DNA from: Candidatus Obscuribacterales bacterium
GTDB taxonomy: Bacteria > Cyanobacteriota > Vampirovibrionia > Obscuribacterales > Obscuribacteraceae
Assembly (NCBI GenBank): GCA_019747875.1
Contig: JAIEQI010000077.1
Coordinates: forward strand, 1 to 48,113
Direction: 5' to 3'
Length of the DNA: 48,113 bases
The position numbers and the translations under genes are program-made. The notes below the pieces were generated by a model. That model was not told where the DNA came from, ran no database searches, and was given only the letters and a program-made list of their open reading frames with translations. Position 1 is the stretch's first letter. Every line of letters starts with the position of its first letter. Of this stretch, positions 1 to 9,225 are shown piece by piece.

Positions 1-2
1 TA

Positions 3-38
3 GAAGCCGGCAGGATGCCGGCGCTCCCGGGATCGAAC
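3..38. repeat. REP-like palindromic element, family A copy 1
   Basis: GCCGGCA-GGA-TGCCGGC forms a perfect 7-bp inverted repeat with a 3-base loop (6-22), followed by the shared tail GCTCCCGGGATCGAAC. The same unit recurs at 81-113 and 19011-19046, always outside genes. This is typical of dispersed REP-type repeats; whether it is transposed or regulatory cannot be told here. Confidence 0.8.
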
Positions 39-80
39 TGTTCAATAACCTGGTCTACTTTCTACAGCCTGCGGATTCTA

Positions 81-113
81 GAGGCCGGCAGATGCCGGCG
101 CTCCCGGGATCGT
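81..113. repeat. REP-like palindromic element, family A copy 2
   Basis: GCCGGCA-GA-TGCCGGC (84-99) plus the same GCTCCCGGGATCG tail. It differs from copy 1 by one base lost from the loop, while both arms are intact. It lies just downstream of the stop of the hydrolase at 127-702 on the minus strand. Confidence 0.8.
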
Positions 114-126
114 ACAGCGCCATAGC

Positions 127-702
127 CTAGTCTTCGACGACTAGCAAATCTAGAAGTTCAGGAAACTCGTCGGTGCCCATGTTCTCGAGACAGAAATGTC
201 CCGCATTCTCAAATTCACGGAAATAGCAATGCTTAACCGTATCTCGAATCAGAAACGCACTACTTTGAGTCAAGTCCTCATCATTGCTTGAATTGAAGAT
301 GCCAAATCCGTCAGTTCGCTTAGCCAGACCCGGATCTATTTCGAAGTTGAAGAAGTCCGTGGTGCGTCGCCTGGCGGGATCAAGCCACGGGGCAACCAGC
401 ACGACGCGCCCGACTTTGCGGTTTTTGTTCTCGCTCAGCCACCTTGTTATGAATCCACCACCACAGCTGTGGCCAACAAGAATCGTGTCCTCTTTAATTT
501 CGTAACGCTCAAACTCCCGCAACCATATGTCGTATTGAGGATCAAAACAATACGGTATTTCCGGTGTATACGCCGCGATATCGCGAATCAAAAGTTGTTT
601 TTGCAACCAGGGGATCCAGTGATGATTGCTTGCCGAAGGGCAATTCGGATCGTAATACTCTTCTTTGCTCGGAGCGCCGTGGAGGATGATTGCAGTCTTC
701 AT
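127..702 (-). CDS. RBBP9/YdeN-family serine hydrolase
   Basis: A 191-residue alpha/beta hydrolase. The sequence opens with MKTAIILHGAPS, a first beta strand and oxyanion loop of the RBBP9/YdeN type (DUF1234-like family). The nucleophile elbow is GHSCGG, in the segment TILVGHSCGG. A late Asp in NSSNDEDL and a His in ENAGHF are plausible triad partners. Length matches the family's usual 180-200 residues. No signal peptide, so it should be cytosolic. An in-frame TTG 27 bases upstream is possible, but the ATG at 702 places the start directly at the first strand. Substrate is unknown; family members act on small esters or are of unknown role. The gene is divergent from the kinase at 784, with about 80 bases between starts for both promoters. 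Confidence 0.88.
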   Translation of the reverse strand: MKTAIILHGAPSKEEYYDPNCPSASNHHWIPWLQKQLLIRDIAAYTPEIPYCFDPQYDIWLREFERYEIKEDTILVGHSCGGGFITRWLSENKNRKVGRVVLVAPWLDPARRRTTDFFNFEIDPGLAKRTDGFGIFNSSNDEDLTQSSAFLIRDTVKHCYFREFENAGHFCLENMGTDEFPELLDLLVVED

Positions 703-783
703 TACAAGTATCTGGTAGCCGACGAGCAAGACTATATCAAATTATCCATTTTCGGGCACATATAAGAAGGGAAGTGCGCATCA

Positions 784-2895
784 ATGTCGTTAGTGCTTAC
801 AAGCGGGACGATACTTGACGAGAAGTATGAAATTCTCGAACTCGTTGGTCGTGGCGGCATCGGGGCAGTCTACAAAGCGCAGCAGCTTAAAGTAGGCCGA
901 ATGGTTGCGGTGAAATTCCTGCAGTTCGACCTGGCTGATGAGGAGAGCCGCGAGCGCTTCAGGCGCGAAGCAATGGTCATGTCCAGTCTCTCGCACAGAA
1001 ACCTGCCCGTTTTTTACAGCTTTGGTCTATGGCAGCAAAGTATTCCGTTTATCGTCATGGAATTCTTGTCGGGCAGAACACTCAGAGCCGTACTTGCTGA
1101 TTCGGTACTCGATTGGGGGAACGCCACAAGACTTATCTTGCAAGTCTGCGAGGGAGTCGGTTATGCGCATTCAGCGGGAGTTATTCACAGGGACCTGAAA
1201 CCAGACAATATCTTCATCCTTGATTCGGCAGAGCACGGATACTCCACCAGCAATCGAGAGCTAGTCAAGATTTGCGACTTCGGACTCGCCAAGATCCTTC
1301 AACCAGAAGGAAGCGAATCAAAGCTAAAGACTCTTACAGAGACCGGCTTCCTGATTGGCACGGCGGACTACATGAGCCCTGAACAATGCCTGGGACGGAA
1401 GGCAGACCAACGGTCCGACATCTATTCGATAGCTTGCATACTGTTCCAAGCAATCACAGGTTCGGCGCCTTTTACAGCTGATTCCCCTATCGGGGTCATT
1501 CACAAACACGTCAACGATCCCCCTCCTCAAATAACGCAATCAGACATTCCGCCCGCACTGAATGCTGTAATGCAAAAAGCACTAGCAAAAGATCCCGATG
1601 AACGTTATCAAAGCACAACAGAGTTTTCACACGATCTTTCATGTGTATTGCAAGGCTCAGCGCTTCAATATGCAAAGCCTGCGGTAGTAAACAAGAATAA
1701 AAAATGGTTGCTGGCAGGCACCGCTGCCGGTGTCATAATTGTAGCTGGCGCCTCGACCGCAATATTTCTAAAGAGCACTGAAATCCCGAAATCAACTATT
1801 GCAAATGACATTGAAAGTGATTGGTCGTCATCCAAAAAGCAGCTAGCGGCTGCGAGATCTCAGTTCTATCAGGGTCATGGAGATATTGCTCTGAGAATCT
1901 TGGACAAAGTGCTCGACGGAAGAAAGAACAAGCAGAGTAGGAAAGAAAAACTTTTGACGGCAAAAATTTACTATACCTGCGTCGAGTACATGTTCAGAGC
2001 AAGTATCGACCCACCAAAAATGCGCAAATACTTAGATTTATCAGAGAAACTAATTGAAGACGACAGTTCCTCCGATGCGACGGAGTTGCGCGCGCTTTTG
2101 TTTGCATTTCAAGCACATCTTCCCGGAACACCTGCGGATCAAACAGAAACGTTTCTCAAGAATTCGCTCGACGCAAAACAGAAACTGCCCAAAGAGACTA
2201 ATGCAAACCGAGCTCAACTAGCATTACTATTGGGTCGTGCAAAATTTAACCAGGGGAAATTCGAAGATGCAGAAGCCTTCTTAAAAGAATCATTAGCTAT
2301 GCAAGATTCCGTTGTTGCAGCGGGAAAACCAGCAAGCCAGTCGGTCCTTTTTGATCAGCCTTACGATGAGATTTTGGCTTCACTCGGCCGCAGTTACGTA
2401 AGACAAGAAAAATATGAGGCGTTGGTCGCGGATTTTCTACCTCGGATAGACCACCTGCTCTCTGGCAAAAAGCGTTACGAGTTCAATGAGGCCGTCGTCG
2501 ACCAACTATTGGCTAACGCGCTTAAGAATCTCAAGAGAAATGCAGAAGCTCAGAAGTACTTCAGTCGAAGTCTTCAGATCTACGATAGTGATACCCGGCT
2601 TGAGATTGAAAAGTTTGTCTTTGACTCAGCGGAAAATCTAGTTAATCTCGGAGAACCAGACAAAGCACAAAAAATTGTCTTGCAGAATCTCGGGCGGGTT
2701 GAACTAAGTACGGAGTATCTAGAGCGATATCTTAAGAGAATGATAGAGTTTGCTCGTTTTCTGCACAATGAAGGCAATGACAAACTGGCGGCTTCAATCG
2801 CAAAAGCAGCTTTGAAGTCATCAACATTGATTGAAGACAATCTTGAACTTCAAAAAACTTGCCTCCAACTGCTCGGTGAGCTATCAAGGAAATAG
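784..2895 (+). CDS. Membrane serine/threonine protein kinase with C-terminal TPR-like repeats
   Basis: A Hanks-type (PknB-like) kinase of 703 residues. Visible motifs are the glycine loop GRGGIGAV (22-29), the ATP-anchoring Lys in VAVKF (Lys44), HRDLKPDN (135-142, catalytic Asp137), DFG (165-167) and the substrate segment GTADYMSPE ending at 200. All catalytic residues are present, so it should be active. One membrane helix (about 308-329) separates the cytosolic kinase from a roughly 370-residue helical region with TPR-like pairs, for example residues 470-500 and 600-640, predicted to be outside the membrane. The ATG is preceded by AAGGGAAG about ten bases upstream. TPR ectodomains are likely ligand- or protein-binding sensors; ligand unknown. 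It resembles the proteins at 29006 and 34537 in architecture. Confidence 0.95.
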   Translation: MSLVLTSGTILDEKYEILELVGRGGIGAVYKAQQLKVGRMVAVKFLQFDLADEESRERFRREAMVMSSLSHRNLPVFYSFGLWQQSIPFIVMEFLSGRTLRAVLADSVLDWGNATRLILQVCEGVGYAHSAGVIHRDLKPDNIFILDSAEHGYSTSNRELVKICDFGLAKILQPEGSESKLKTLTETGFLIGTADYMSPEQCLGRKADQRSDIYSIACILFQAITGSAPFTADSPIGVIHKHVNDPPPQITQSDIPPALNAVMQKALAKDPDERYQSTTEFSHDLSCVLQGSALQYAKPAVVNKNKKWLLAGTAAGVIIVAGASTAIFLKSTEIPKSTIANDIESDWSSSKKQLAAARSQFYQGHGDIALRILDKVLDGRKNKQSRKEKLLTAKIYYTCVEYMFRASIDPPKMRKYLDLSEKLIEDDSSSDATELRALLFAFQAHLPGTPADQTETFLKNSLDAKQKLPKETNANRAQLALLLGRAKFNQGKFEDAEAFLKESLAMQDSVVAAGKPASQSVLFDQPYDEILASLGRSYVRQEKYEALVADFLPRIDHLLSGKKRYEFNEAVVDQLLANALKNLKRNAEAQKYFSRSLQIYDSDTRLEIEKFVFDSAENLVNLGEPDKAQKIVLQNLGRVELSTEYLERYLKRMIEFARFLHNEGNDKLAASIAKAALKSSTLIEDNLELQKTCLQLLGELSRK

Positions 2896-2931
2896 CTTCG
2901 AAATTAGTAGAATCGCTAAGCGATAAGCTAG
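2893..2931. terminator. Possible bidirectional terminator between convergent genes
   Basis: Nested inverted repeats TAGCTT...AAGCTA and ATCGC-TAA-GCGAT lie exactly between the stops of the kinase and the 1030-residue gene. There is no T tract, so termination is only inferred from position. Confidence 0.3.
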
Positions 2932-5900
2932 TACGCGGCATCGTAATCATACAGAACAAGAATATCCCACTCCTCAGTTGAGGGATTATAGGCCAGACCA
3001 AATTGCTGACGATCGTTCGTATCTCGCGGGTCATAGTCCGTAATTTCGAACTCGCCCTCTTTATTGGTTTTCTTGACCATTCGATGAACTCGACCCGAAT
3101 CGCCATGTTCGAGTTCTTTTACAGGTTCCTGGATATACCACTTAATTCCGGTAGAAGGATCATCGTGCGGTCCGTCAAGCAGCCGAGCGTCCCTTCCACC
3201 TTTGAATTTTCGTGTCCCCCAGTCATCCACCCAGTTCTTTTCTCCAATTTTCAGAACCGTGCCGTCCTTTAAACGGATTGCCATTTGGTTTCCGCCAGCG
3301 CCCAGAACCTCCGTTACTTTGAGTCCGTTATTTTCAATTATCCGAGCATATTCTTCTAAATCATGGCGGTGTACAAGTGGATGATCAGAGTCGTGCTTCC
3401 ATTCTTCCAACAACTCTCGAATTGGCTTTACTGGAGCATCACCAAATTCCTCTCGCCAAGCCTCCCGCCGCAATTGGCGGAGACTCGGTCCATCACTTGA
3501 CCCTCTGGCAAGTTGAATGTGAGGCGAATCCATAGCAGACCTATTGACGGGAATATGACCGCCACCATCAGCGCCGGCACCAGCCAGTGCCGGATGAGGA
3601 CCGGATAAGTTGCTTCCGATTGATTCAAGTTCATCATCTAGAGCTTGCTTCAACTCAATGGACTTCCTTCTCAAAGCTTGAGCCCCAGAGCTTGCAGCAT
3701 CGATGGCTGAACTCATTAAAGCTGGTGTTCCTAATGCAGAGTGAATTGCTAAGGCACCACCGGCACCATAAGCAGAGGCAACCAGTGCCTTCTCAGCGGC
3801 AATTTTTAGATTCGTCGCGATATCTTTGTTGTGATCCCAGTGAGCAAAACCGTCCAAGGCGCCCGCCGTCCCTGCACCAGCTGCACCTGCCGCAGTCGAT
3901 AGAGTAGCCCGCTTCACCATGCCGGTTAGCGCCGCTTTGGATTCTTCCTCGATTGCCGCCTTCAAGTTGTCGCGCATAAGATTTGATAGTGTCTTAACAG
4001 CCGCTTCGCGTGAAGTCCCAGTCAACTCTGACGCCACCATTTTCTCAGCAAGAGCAGTAATCGCCGCAGGCTCAATCTCCTTGGCACCATTTGCGATTGC
4101 ATGGTTCAACATAGAACTAGTGCCTGATTTAAGTACATCTGAGGCTTCAGCTTTCAAAGCTGTTTGCAGCCCTTCAGACAAAACTTGCTCCGTCGTCTTG
4201 GCTGTGGCCTTAAGCGCCGCCTGTTCTCCAACGCGGAAGAGTTGTCCCAATTCGCCGGGTCCCAAAACATTGAGTGTTCCCGATAAGAAACCTTCAGCTA
4301 ACTGCCATTTGCTAAATTCGTAATCAGAGGATTGAATAGCAGCACGCGCTGTAACTCTCAAGCCGGCACCAATGCTACCTACGGTTCCCAAAAGCGCTAG
4401 ACTGACACCGCCGCTTGGTATGGCACCACCAATGGAGCCAATCAGCGTTCCCCCTGTCATTACTGCATCAACGAGGTGATCGGCGGCCGCCCCTTTGGAT
4501 TCCTTGAATGCATCCAGTGCTCGCACCAGGCGTTCAGTCATTTGCTTCTTTTCGTTCTCTGGTAGCTCAGCAAATTTGCGATTGGATTCCTCTTGCACTT
4601 GTGCAAACTTATTGACGGCATCGCGAACCTGCGTGTCATCTGCAAAGAAGCTGCCGAGACCACCTGTTCTGTTGCTATATTGATCTAATGCCTCATTAAA
4701 ATCAGCAGGCTTACTTGCCTGTTTTTGCGAATCAGCCGCTGCCTTCTTCGCCTCTGGCGTATTGGCTGGTGTTTTTTCAAACTTCTCGGCAGCGACTTTC
4801 TTATCCAACAACTGTTTGGCCGCAAGAAGTTCGTCTGCACTCAGATAGTTAGCTAGAGTCTCCTCTATTTGTTTGCGAAAGTGTGGTTGGACTTTCAGGC
4901 GCTGCCAGTCCGATTCCTTCATATTCTCGATCTTCGACATTACAGAGGATGCATCGTGGCGACCAAACACGCCTCGCTGCTCGGCCAATTCTGTTACCAA
5001 AGTGCTCCCTCTATTTATCAGCCGATCTTCCAGCTTTGCTACTTGAGTGTTGGCATCGCGAATGGTGACAGTATTCTCAAGAACAGAATGCAGTTTTTGA
5101 TAATAAGACAGAAATTCGCCTTTTTGTTCTTCAGACAAACCTGGAATAACCTTCCCGCCTTGTGAAAGCTCTTTGCCAATCAAATACTTTGCACGCTCCG
5201 CCGAAGACATATTATCAATCGCGTTATTGATTTCACCTTCAGAGTTATGAAACGTGCCTGTTGCATGTTTCACCAACAGTTCAGCGCTGAGTTTGCCTGT
5301 CTGGGCATACTGCTTTGCTTGCAAATACTCATAAGTGTCGAGTCTAGGGATAGATTCTTCTTGCGCATAGATTCTTTCACAAAAGGCTTCCTGCATGCGT
5401 TCATCACCAGAGTGCTCCATAAATTCTTTTCGTGCACTGGCAGAAGCCCCGCGGAACGCTTCAGTGAACATGGCGATATTGCGGCTTTCCAAAGCAATTG
5501 CAGCCAACTTTAAGGTGTCCGCATCCGATCTATTCTCGCAGCCTTTCAGATAAATCTGCAGCGCATCCTTGCTCGCTTGCGACAGACTGGAATCCTGAAT
5601 CGCTTTCCCAAAGCCAACACCGCCATTCTCCGCCGAGAAAGAAGCGCTCATCTGGCTGAGCTGTTCCCTCGTCATGGTGGATATCTTTTGTCTGATTACT
5701 TCCTCGAGCTTGTCGTTGGATCTACCGAAGACCCATTGCTCTCGCTCTTTCAATGCATTCTTCAAGAACGAAGCATCATTTTTTGCTGCATCTCTTTTGC
5801 CGTTGCCTTTGTCTTCCGAGCCATCAACAATCTCGGGTTTGCCGAACTGTCTGGAAACCGGACCGGCGGGGCGATCAGGATTTTTCTGATACTGACCTGC

Positions 5901-6020
5901 TTGTTTTTGACGCTCAACAAGATCTTCGCGATCTGTCTTAGTCAGCATCTCAGTGCTGTTCGGCTTCGCATCCTTGGACTTCGATTCAACAGAATCCAGC
6001 TGCTTCTCTGTGTCGCTCAC
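2928..6020 (-). CDS. Large uncharacterised protein with C-terminal kinase-like fragment
   Basis: About 1030 residues, no signal peptide. The first ~110 residues are charged and probably disordered. A long helical region follows, then two Gly/Ala-rich hydrophobic stretches (about 525-580 and 730-790) that could insert in or contact membranes. The last ~145 residues contain VLGAGGNQMAIRLKDGTVLKIG, resembling the glycine loop and beta3 Lys of a protein-kinase-like N-lobe. This is followed by DWGTRKF, WYIQEPV, QFGLAYN and a terminal LVLYDYDA strand, as in minimal kinase-like domains at the C-termini of some polymorphic toxins. A GTG start at 6020 is chosen because AGGTGAGG lies eight bases upstream; a TTG at 6026 is too close to it. 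The function is not recognised, and an effector or toxin role is only an inference from the domain order. It converges on the kinase gene with 32 bases between stops. Confidence 0.85.
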   Translation of the reverse strand: MSDTEKQLDSVESKSKDAKPNSTEMLTKTDREDLVERQKQAGQYQKNPDRPAGPVSRQFGKPEIVDGSEDKGNGKRDAAKNDASFLKNALKEREQWVFGRSNDKLEEVIRQKISTMTREQLSQMSASFSAENGGVGFGKAIQDSSLSQASKDALQIYLKGCENRSDADTLKLAAIALESRNIAMFTEAFRGASASARKEFMEHSGDERMQEAFCERIYAQEESIPRLDTYEYLQAKQYAQTGKLSAELLVKHATGTFHNSEGEINNAIDNMSSAERAKYLIGKELSQGGKVIPGLSEEQKGEFLSYYQKLHSVLENTVTIRDANTQVAKLEDRLINRGSTLVTELAEQRGVFGRHDASSVMSKIENMKESDWQRLKVQPHFRKQIEETLANYLSADELLAAKQLLDKKVAAEKFEKTPANTPEAKKAAADSQKQASKPADFNEALDQYSNRTGGLGSFFADDTQVRDAVNKFAQVQEESNRKFAELPENEKKQMTERLVRALDAFKESKGAAADHLVDAVMTGGTLIGSIGGAIPSGGVSLALLGTVGSIGAGLRVTARAAIQSSDYEFSKWQLAEGFLSGTLNVLGPGELGQLFRVGEQAALKATAKTTEQVLSEGLQTALKAEASDVLKSGTSSMLNHAIANGAKEIEPAAITALAEKMVASELTGTSREAAVKTLSNLMRDNLKAAIEEESKAALTGMVKRATLSTAAGAAGAGTAGALDGFAHWDHNKDIATNLKIAAEKALVASAYGAGGALAIHSALGTPALMSSAIDAASSGAQALRRKSIELKQALDDELESIGSNLSGPHPALAGAGADGGGHIPVNRSAMDSPHIQLARGSSDGPSLRQLRREAWREEFGDAPVKPIRELLEEWKHDSDHPLVHRHDLEEYARIIENNGLKVTEVLGAGGNQMAIRLKDGTVLKIGEKNWVDDWGTRKFKGGRDARLLDGPHDDPSTGIKWYIQEPVKELEHGDSGRVHRMVKKTNKEGEFEITDYDPRDTNDRQQFGLAYNPSTEEWDILVLYDYDAAY

Positions 6021-6115
6021 AAGCAATTCCTCACCTGGTCATATCTCAGCGATTCTATGAAAGAACCAGTGACACCAGTGTGACTTGCATATCGAACTTT
6101 AAAACAAAGATTGTC

Positions 6116-6409
6116 TTAGGAACCGCTCACGTCAGACATCTGCCACTGAGGCGGAAATTGGTAAACGTTATTTTCGGTGGACATTCTACTTCTTGTTGCG
6201 TAGTAAGGCTCATCGTCATTAACATTATTCAAAACGGCATTATTGCGAGCTGCAAGTTTGCGGGCATATTCAAGCCACGACCACAAACCACAGGCGATAC
6301 CACCAAGTGCGAAGGTCATCAGAAGATGGTGACCCTTCATCATGCTCAAGGAGACGCAAATTGTTAGCACCCCTGCTGCTGCAAGGGCGGTTCGGAACGG
6401 GGAAGCCAT
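6116..6409 (-). CDS. Small membrane protein, unknown function
   Basis: A 97-residue protein with two hydrophobic segments near the N-terminus (about 8-24 and 29-45) and a polar, Asn-rich tail. The ATG at 6409 has GAGGAG seven bases upstream; the in-frame TTG six bases earlier overlaps poorly with that site. No family is recognised. It lies about 95 bases upstream of, and on the same strand as, the 1030-residue protein gene, so the two could be cotranscribed. Confidence 0.7.
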   Translation of the reverse strand: MASPFRTALAAAGVLTICVSLSMMKGHHLLMTFALGGIACGLWSWLEYARKLAARNNAVLNNVNDDEPYYATRSRMSTENNVYQFPPQWQMSDVSGS

Positions 6410-6614
6410 AGGCAAGCTCCTCTTCAGACATTTTTCGATTTAGACAGTGGATATACACTACACCCCTTTTTGATATAGCGGCCACTTGGAAATTCAAAAT
6501 TCTTCGAAAATCTGATTAAATATAGCTTTCCAGAGTTAATATCCGACATTCGACTTATCAGAACCGGCTTCTGAAGCCAATTGTGCGCAAATAGTGACGT
6601 TATCAGCTACAGAC

Positions 6615-7364
6615 TTAGTAGCTGTCGAAGTTTTCAGCCGGTGGGGGAGTTGCCGGCTTCTGCGTTGAATCGGGATTCGGAGTAGCACTTGGTGCCGCCG
6701 CCGGCGCCGGATCCCCGCTCAAGGGCGGTGGGTCACCCAGGCCGGGGGTTGGTCCAACGGTTCCGGGTCCACCACCTACACCGCCAAAGGCAGGGGCAGC
6801 GCCTTGCCCAAATGAAGGAGAAGAACCTTGCGCTCCTCCAAAAGCTTTCCCAGCCCCTTCCTGACCCGGCTGAGGCGCCGGTTTTATCAGACCCCCCTCA
6901 GACTTTTCGCTTTCCCAGATGCTGCCATCGGAAAAGCGAGCCATTAGCCCACGGATCATCACCTTCTTGGTCTTAGGGTGGACCTTGTCTCCACGCCACT
7001 TCCCGCGCCCACTCCCACCAGGTGGCAGCGAAGAACCGTCCGGAGCGTGAAAGGTTCCACAAACCTGATCTTCGGCATCTATATAACCTATACGAAAACG
7101 AACCCCTGACAGTGCCTTGTTCGACACATTGGTGTAGTCTATGTAGATGCGGCAGGCCATCGGCACTCCAACCGGATCGATCTCAAGAGTGGTCTTAGCC
7201 GAAATGACATCAACAGGACATCCTGGTTCTGACTTAAAAATATAGGGCACGTCTCGCAACTCGGGAGTGACTTGAGCCAGAGTAAACTGTGCAGCAAAAC
7301 TGAGGAGGAGTCCAACGGACATGATGAAACCAGGTGCGAAGTTCTTAGCAAGTGAACTCATCAT
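6615..7364 (-). CDS. Secreted protein with Pro/Gly-rich tail, overlaps divergent gene
   Basis: A 249-residue protein with a signal peptide at about 1-31 (hydrophobic IMSVGLLLSFAAQF, cleavage after TLA). A compact domain follows (about 35-160) with beta-strand-like pattern, ACRIYIDYTNVSNKAL and RFRIGYID, and two Cys that could pair. It ends in a low-complexity Gly/Pro/Ala tail of roughly 85 residues. Family not recognised; the middle may be an Ig-like fold. The ATG at 7364 is preceded by GGAGG nine bases upstream (7374-7378). Its first 44 bases are antisense to the first 44 bases of the 5'-nucleotidase at 7321, which reads the other way. The later ATG at 7322 would shorten the overlap but lacks a ribosome site. 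Confidence 0.82.
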   Translation of the reverse strand: MMSSLAKNFAPGFIMSVGLLLSFAAQFTLAQVTPELRDVPYIFKSEPGCPVDVISAKTTLEIDPVGVPMACRIYIDYTNVSNKALSGVRFRIGYIDAEDQVCGTFHAPDGSSLPPGGSGRGKWRGDKVHPKTKKVMIRGLMARFSDGSIWESEKSEGGLIKPAPQPGQEGAGKAFGGAQGSSPSFGQGAAPAFGGVGGGPGTVGPTPGLGDPPPLSGDPAPAAAPSATPNPDSTQKPATPPPAENFDSY

Positions 7365-7378
7365 TACTATCGGCCTCC
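7303..7378. promoter_or_regulatory. Head-to-head overlapping starts with reciprocal ribosome binding sites
   Basis: AGGAGGAG at 7303-7310 serves the plus-strand ATG at 7321, while GGAGG (plus CCTCC, 7374-7378) serves the minus-strand ATG at 7364. Each site lies inside the other gene's signal-peptide codons: Leu codons CTCCTC on one strand read GAGGAG on the other. Promoters for both genes must then lie within the opposite coding sequence. Confidence 0.65.
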
Positions 7379-9225
7379 TCGGTTCTATACCGTTTATTGC
7401 CACAGATGCCGCAAAAGCAGCGCAGGCAAGTCAAGAGAACTTCACTATCACTATCTTACACAGCAACGACCTCCATTCGCATGAAGACTCTTTTCTGGAA
7501 AAGGGTCGCAACGTCGGTGGAATGTCCAGAATCGCCCACCTCATCAAGACAACGAAGAAAAATACAAAAAATGTCCTGGCAGTAGACGCCGGCGACATCT
7601 TCCAAGGGACTCCCTATTTTGAAACTTACAAGGGACAGGTCGAAGTCGAGAGTTTGAACAAAGCCGGCTATGACATTTACACAATCGGTAATCACGAGTT
7701 TGACGAGGGCTCAAAAAATCTCGGAGAGAAACTCAAGCTCGCAAAGTTCGATGTGATTTCGGCCAATCTTGACGCAAGTGCTGTCCCAGATTTAGCAGCG
7801 ATAGTAAAACCATCGGTGATTAAAACAATCGATGGTCAGAAGGTTGCTTTCATCGGAATGATCACACCAGTGTTGAACGAAATGGCACCACGTTTAGATG
7901 GTGTGAAGGTCACAGGAACGGGAAGAAACTGGCTCGAGCCGCTCAAAGCTGAAGTCGCGAAGATGAAGAGCCAGGGAGTGAACAAAATATTTGTTGTTTC
8001 ACACTGCGGCGTCGATCAAGAAAAGGAAATGGCAGAGAACATTCCGGACATCGATGTAGTGGTAGGCGGACACTCACACACACGGCTGGATAAACCAATC
8101 ATAGTGAAACACGATGATGGCAGTTCCGCATTCGTTGTGCAAACAGGATGCTACGGCAGAACCCTGGGCAGATTGGATCTTGAATTTGACAAAGATGGCA
8201 AACTAGTCATGCCACAATCTAAGTATAGATTGATCAACATCACCGATAAGGTCTTCCAAGATGCTGATTTGCAGTCGTACCTCAACGAAATGGGCAAACC
8301 ATTTGCCGCGCTAGCGACCACTTTCATTGCCAGCGCGAACGGTAATTTCGATAACAAGTTCAAAAACCATCCGTGGGATTCACCAATTGGTGATTTGATT
8401 TGCGATGCCCTCGCCGATTCGGGAGCCGAATATGGTGCCACCATTGCCTTGCAAAACCGAGGCGGCATCCGAGGACCATTAGAGCAAGGACCAGTTAGCA
8501 TCCAACGTGTGCGCGAGATCTTGCCATTTGCAAATAGACTAATGGTTGCAACTTTGAAAGGCGACGCCCTTCTTCAAGTCCTGGAGAAAAGTGTGTCTGG
8601 AATGCTAGGCGCCCGTTTTCTCGACGTGAAGGGTTTGAAATTCGCATATGATCCGACATTGGAAACCGGCAAGCGAATCGTATTTGCATTTGCCCAGAAC
8701 AAGGAAGGACAATGGGAAAGAATCGAAGCAAACGGCCTCTACCGCGTCGGAGTTAATGATTTCACATTTGGTGGCGGAGAGGGTTACGAATTTAAAGACC
8801 CTAAAGACGTGGTCGACACCAAGTTGAGACTTTCAACGGTGATGGAATCTTACCTCAAAAAGAAAAAGGAAGTCACACCGGAGCCACCATCAAGAATGAT
8901 GCCCGTTAGCACAAACATTGCGAAACTCGATTCCGGCAAATCAAAAGCCATCCTTATCGATTATCCGGCACCGGGTGCCGAGCTGAACATCGTAAAAGGT
9001 TCAGGGCAGGGTGTAAGCTTCATGAAAAAGATTGGCATTGTGCCTTTGATGAACCCGAGCATTTATCAACAAGCGAAAATGGATGATGCAGGGCAATATA
9101 AGATTGATCTTGCCCAAGTCGCTGCGAAATCAAAGGGCGAAACCTGGGTTTCAGTAATCCTAAAAGCAAAAGACAATAACGGAAACACCACGCGCATCGC
9201 CAGCGCTCCAATTAAAGTCCAATAG
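7321..9225 (+). CDS. Secreted bifunctional-type 5'-nucleotidase (UshA family)
   Basis: 634 residues. A signal peptide spans about 1-35 (FLASELIITIGLLGS, Ala-rich cleavage zone). The calcineurin-like metallophosphatase domain shows all metal-site motifs: LHSNDLHSH (46-54), DAGD (89-92), GNHEFDEG (123-130), SHCG (227-230) and GGHSHT (249-254). The C-terminal nucleotidase domain has LQNRGGIR (378-384), which binds the nucleotide phosphate side, and GGGEGY near 495. The family hydrolyses extracellular nucleotides or UDP-sugars for phosphate and nucleoside salvage. About 110 residues beyond the usual end form an extra beta-rich module (about 525-634), absent from E. coli UshA and probably Ig-like. 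AGGAG lies ten bases before the ATG. The start overlaps the divergent gene ending at 7364. Confidence 0.94.
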   Translation: MMKPGAKFLASELIITIGLLGSIPFIATDAAKAAQASQENFTITILHSNDLHSHEDSFLEKGRNVGGMSRIAHLIKTTKKNTKNVLAVDAGDIFQGTPYFETYKGQVEVESLNKAGYDIYTIGNHEFDEGSKNLGEKLKLAKFDVISANLDASAVPDLAAIVKPSVIKTIDGQKVAFIGMITPVLNEMAPRLDGVKVTGTGRNWLEPLKAEVAKMKSQGVNKIFVVSHCGVDQEKEMAENIPDIDVVVGGHSHTRLDKPIIVKHDDGSSAFVVQTGCYGRTLGRLDLEFDKDGKLVMPQSKYRLINITDKVFQDADLQSYLNEMGKPFAALATTFIASANGNFDNKFKNHPWDSPIGDLICDALADSGAEYGATIALQNRGGIRGPLEQGPVSIQRVREILPFANRLMVATLKGDALLQVLEKSVSGMLGARFLDVKGLKFAYDPTLETGKRIVFAFAQNKEGQWERIEANGLYRVGVNDFTFGGGEGYEFKDPKDVVDTKLRLSTVMESYLKKKKEVTPEPPSRMMPVSTNIAKLDSGKSKAILIDYPAPGAELNIVKGSGQGVSFMKKIGIVPLMNPSIYQQAKMDDAGQYKIDLAQVAAKSKGETWVSVILKAKDNNGNTTRIASAPIKVQ

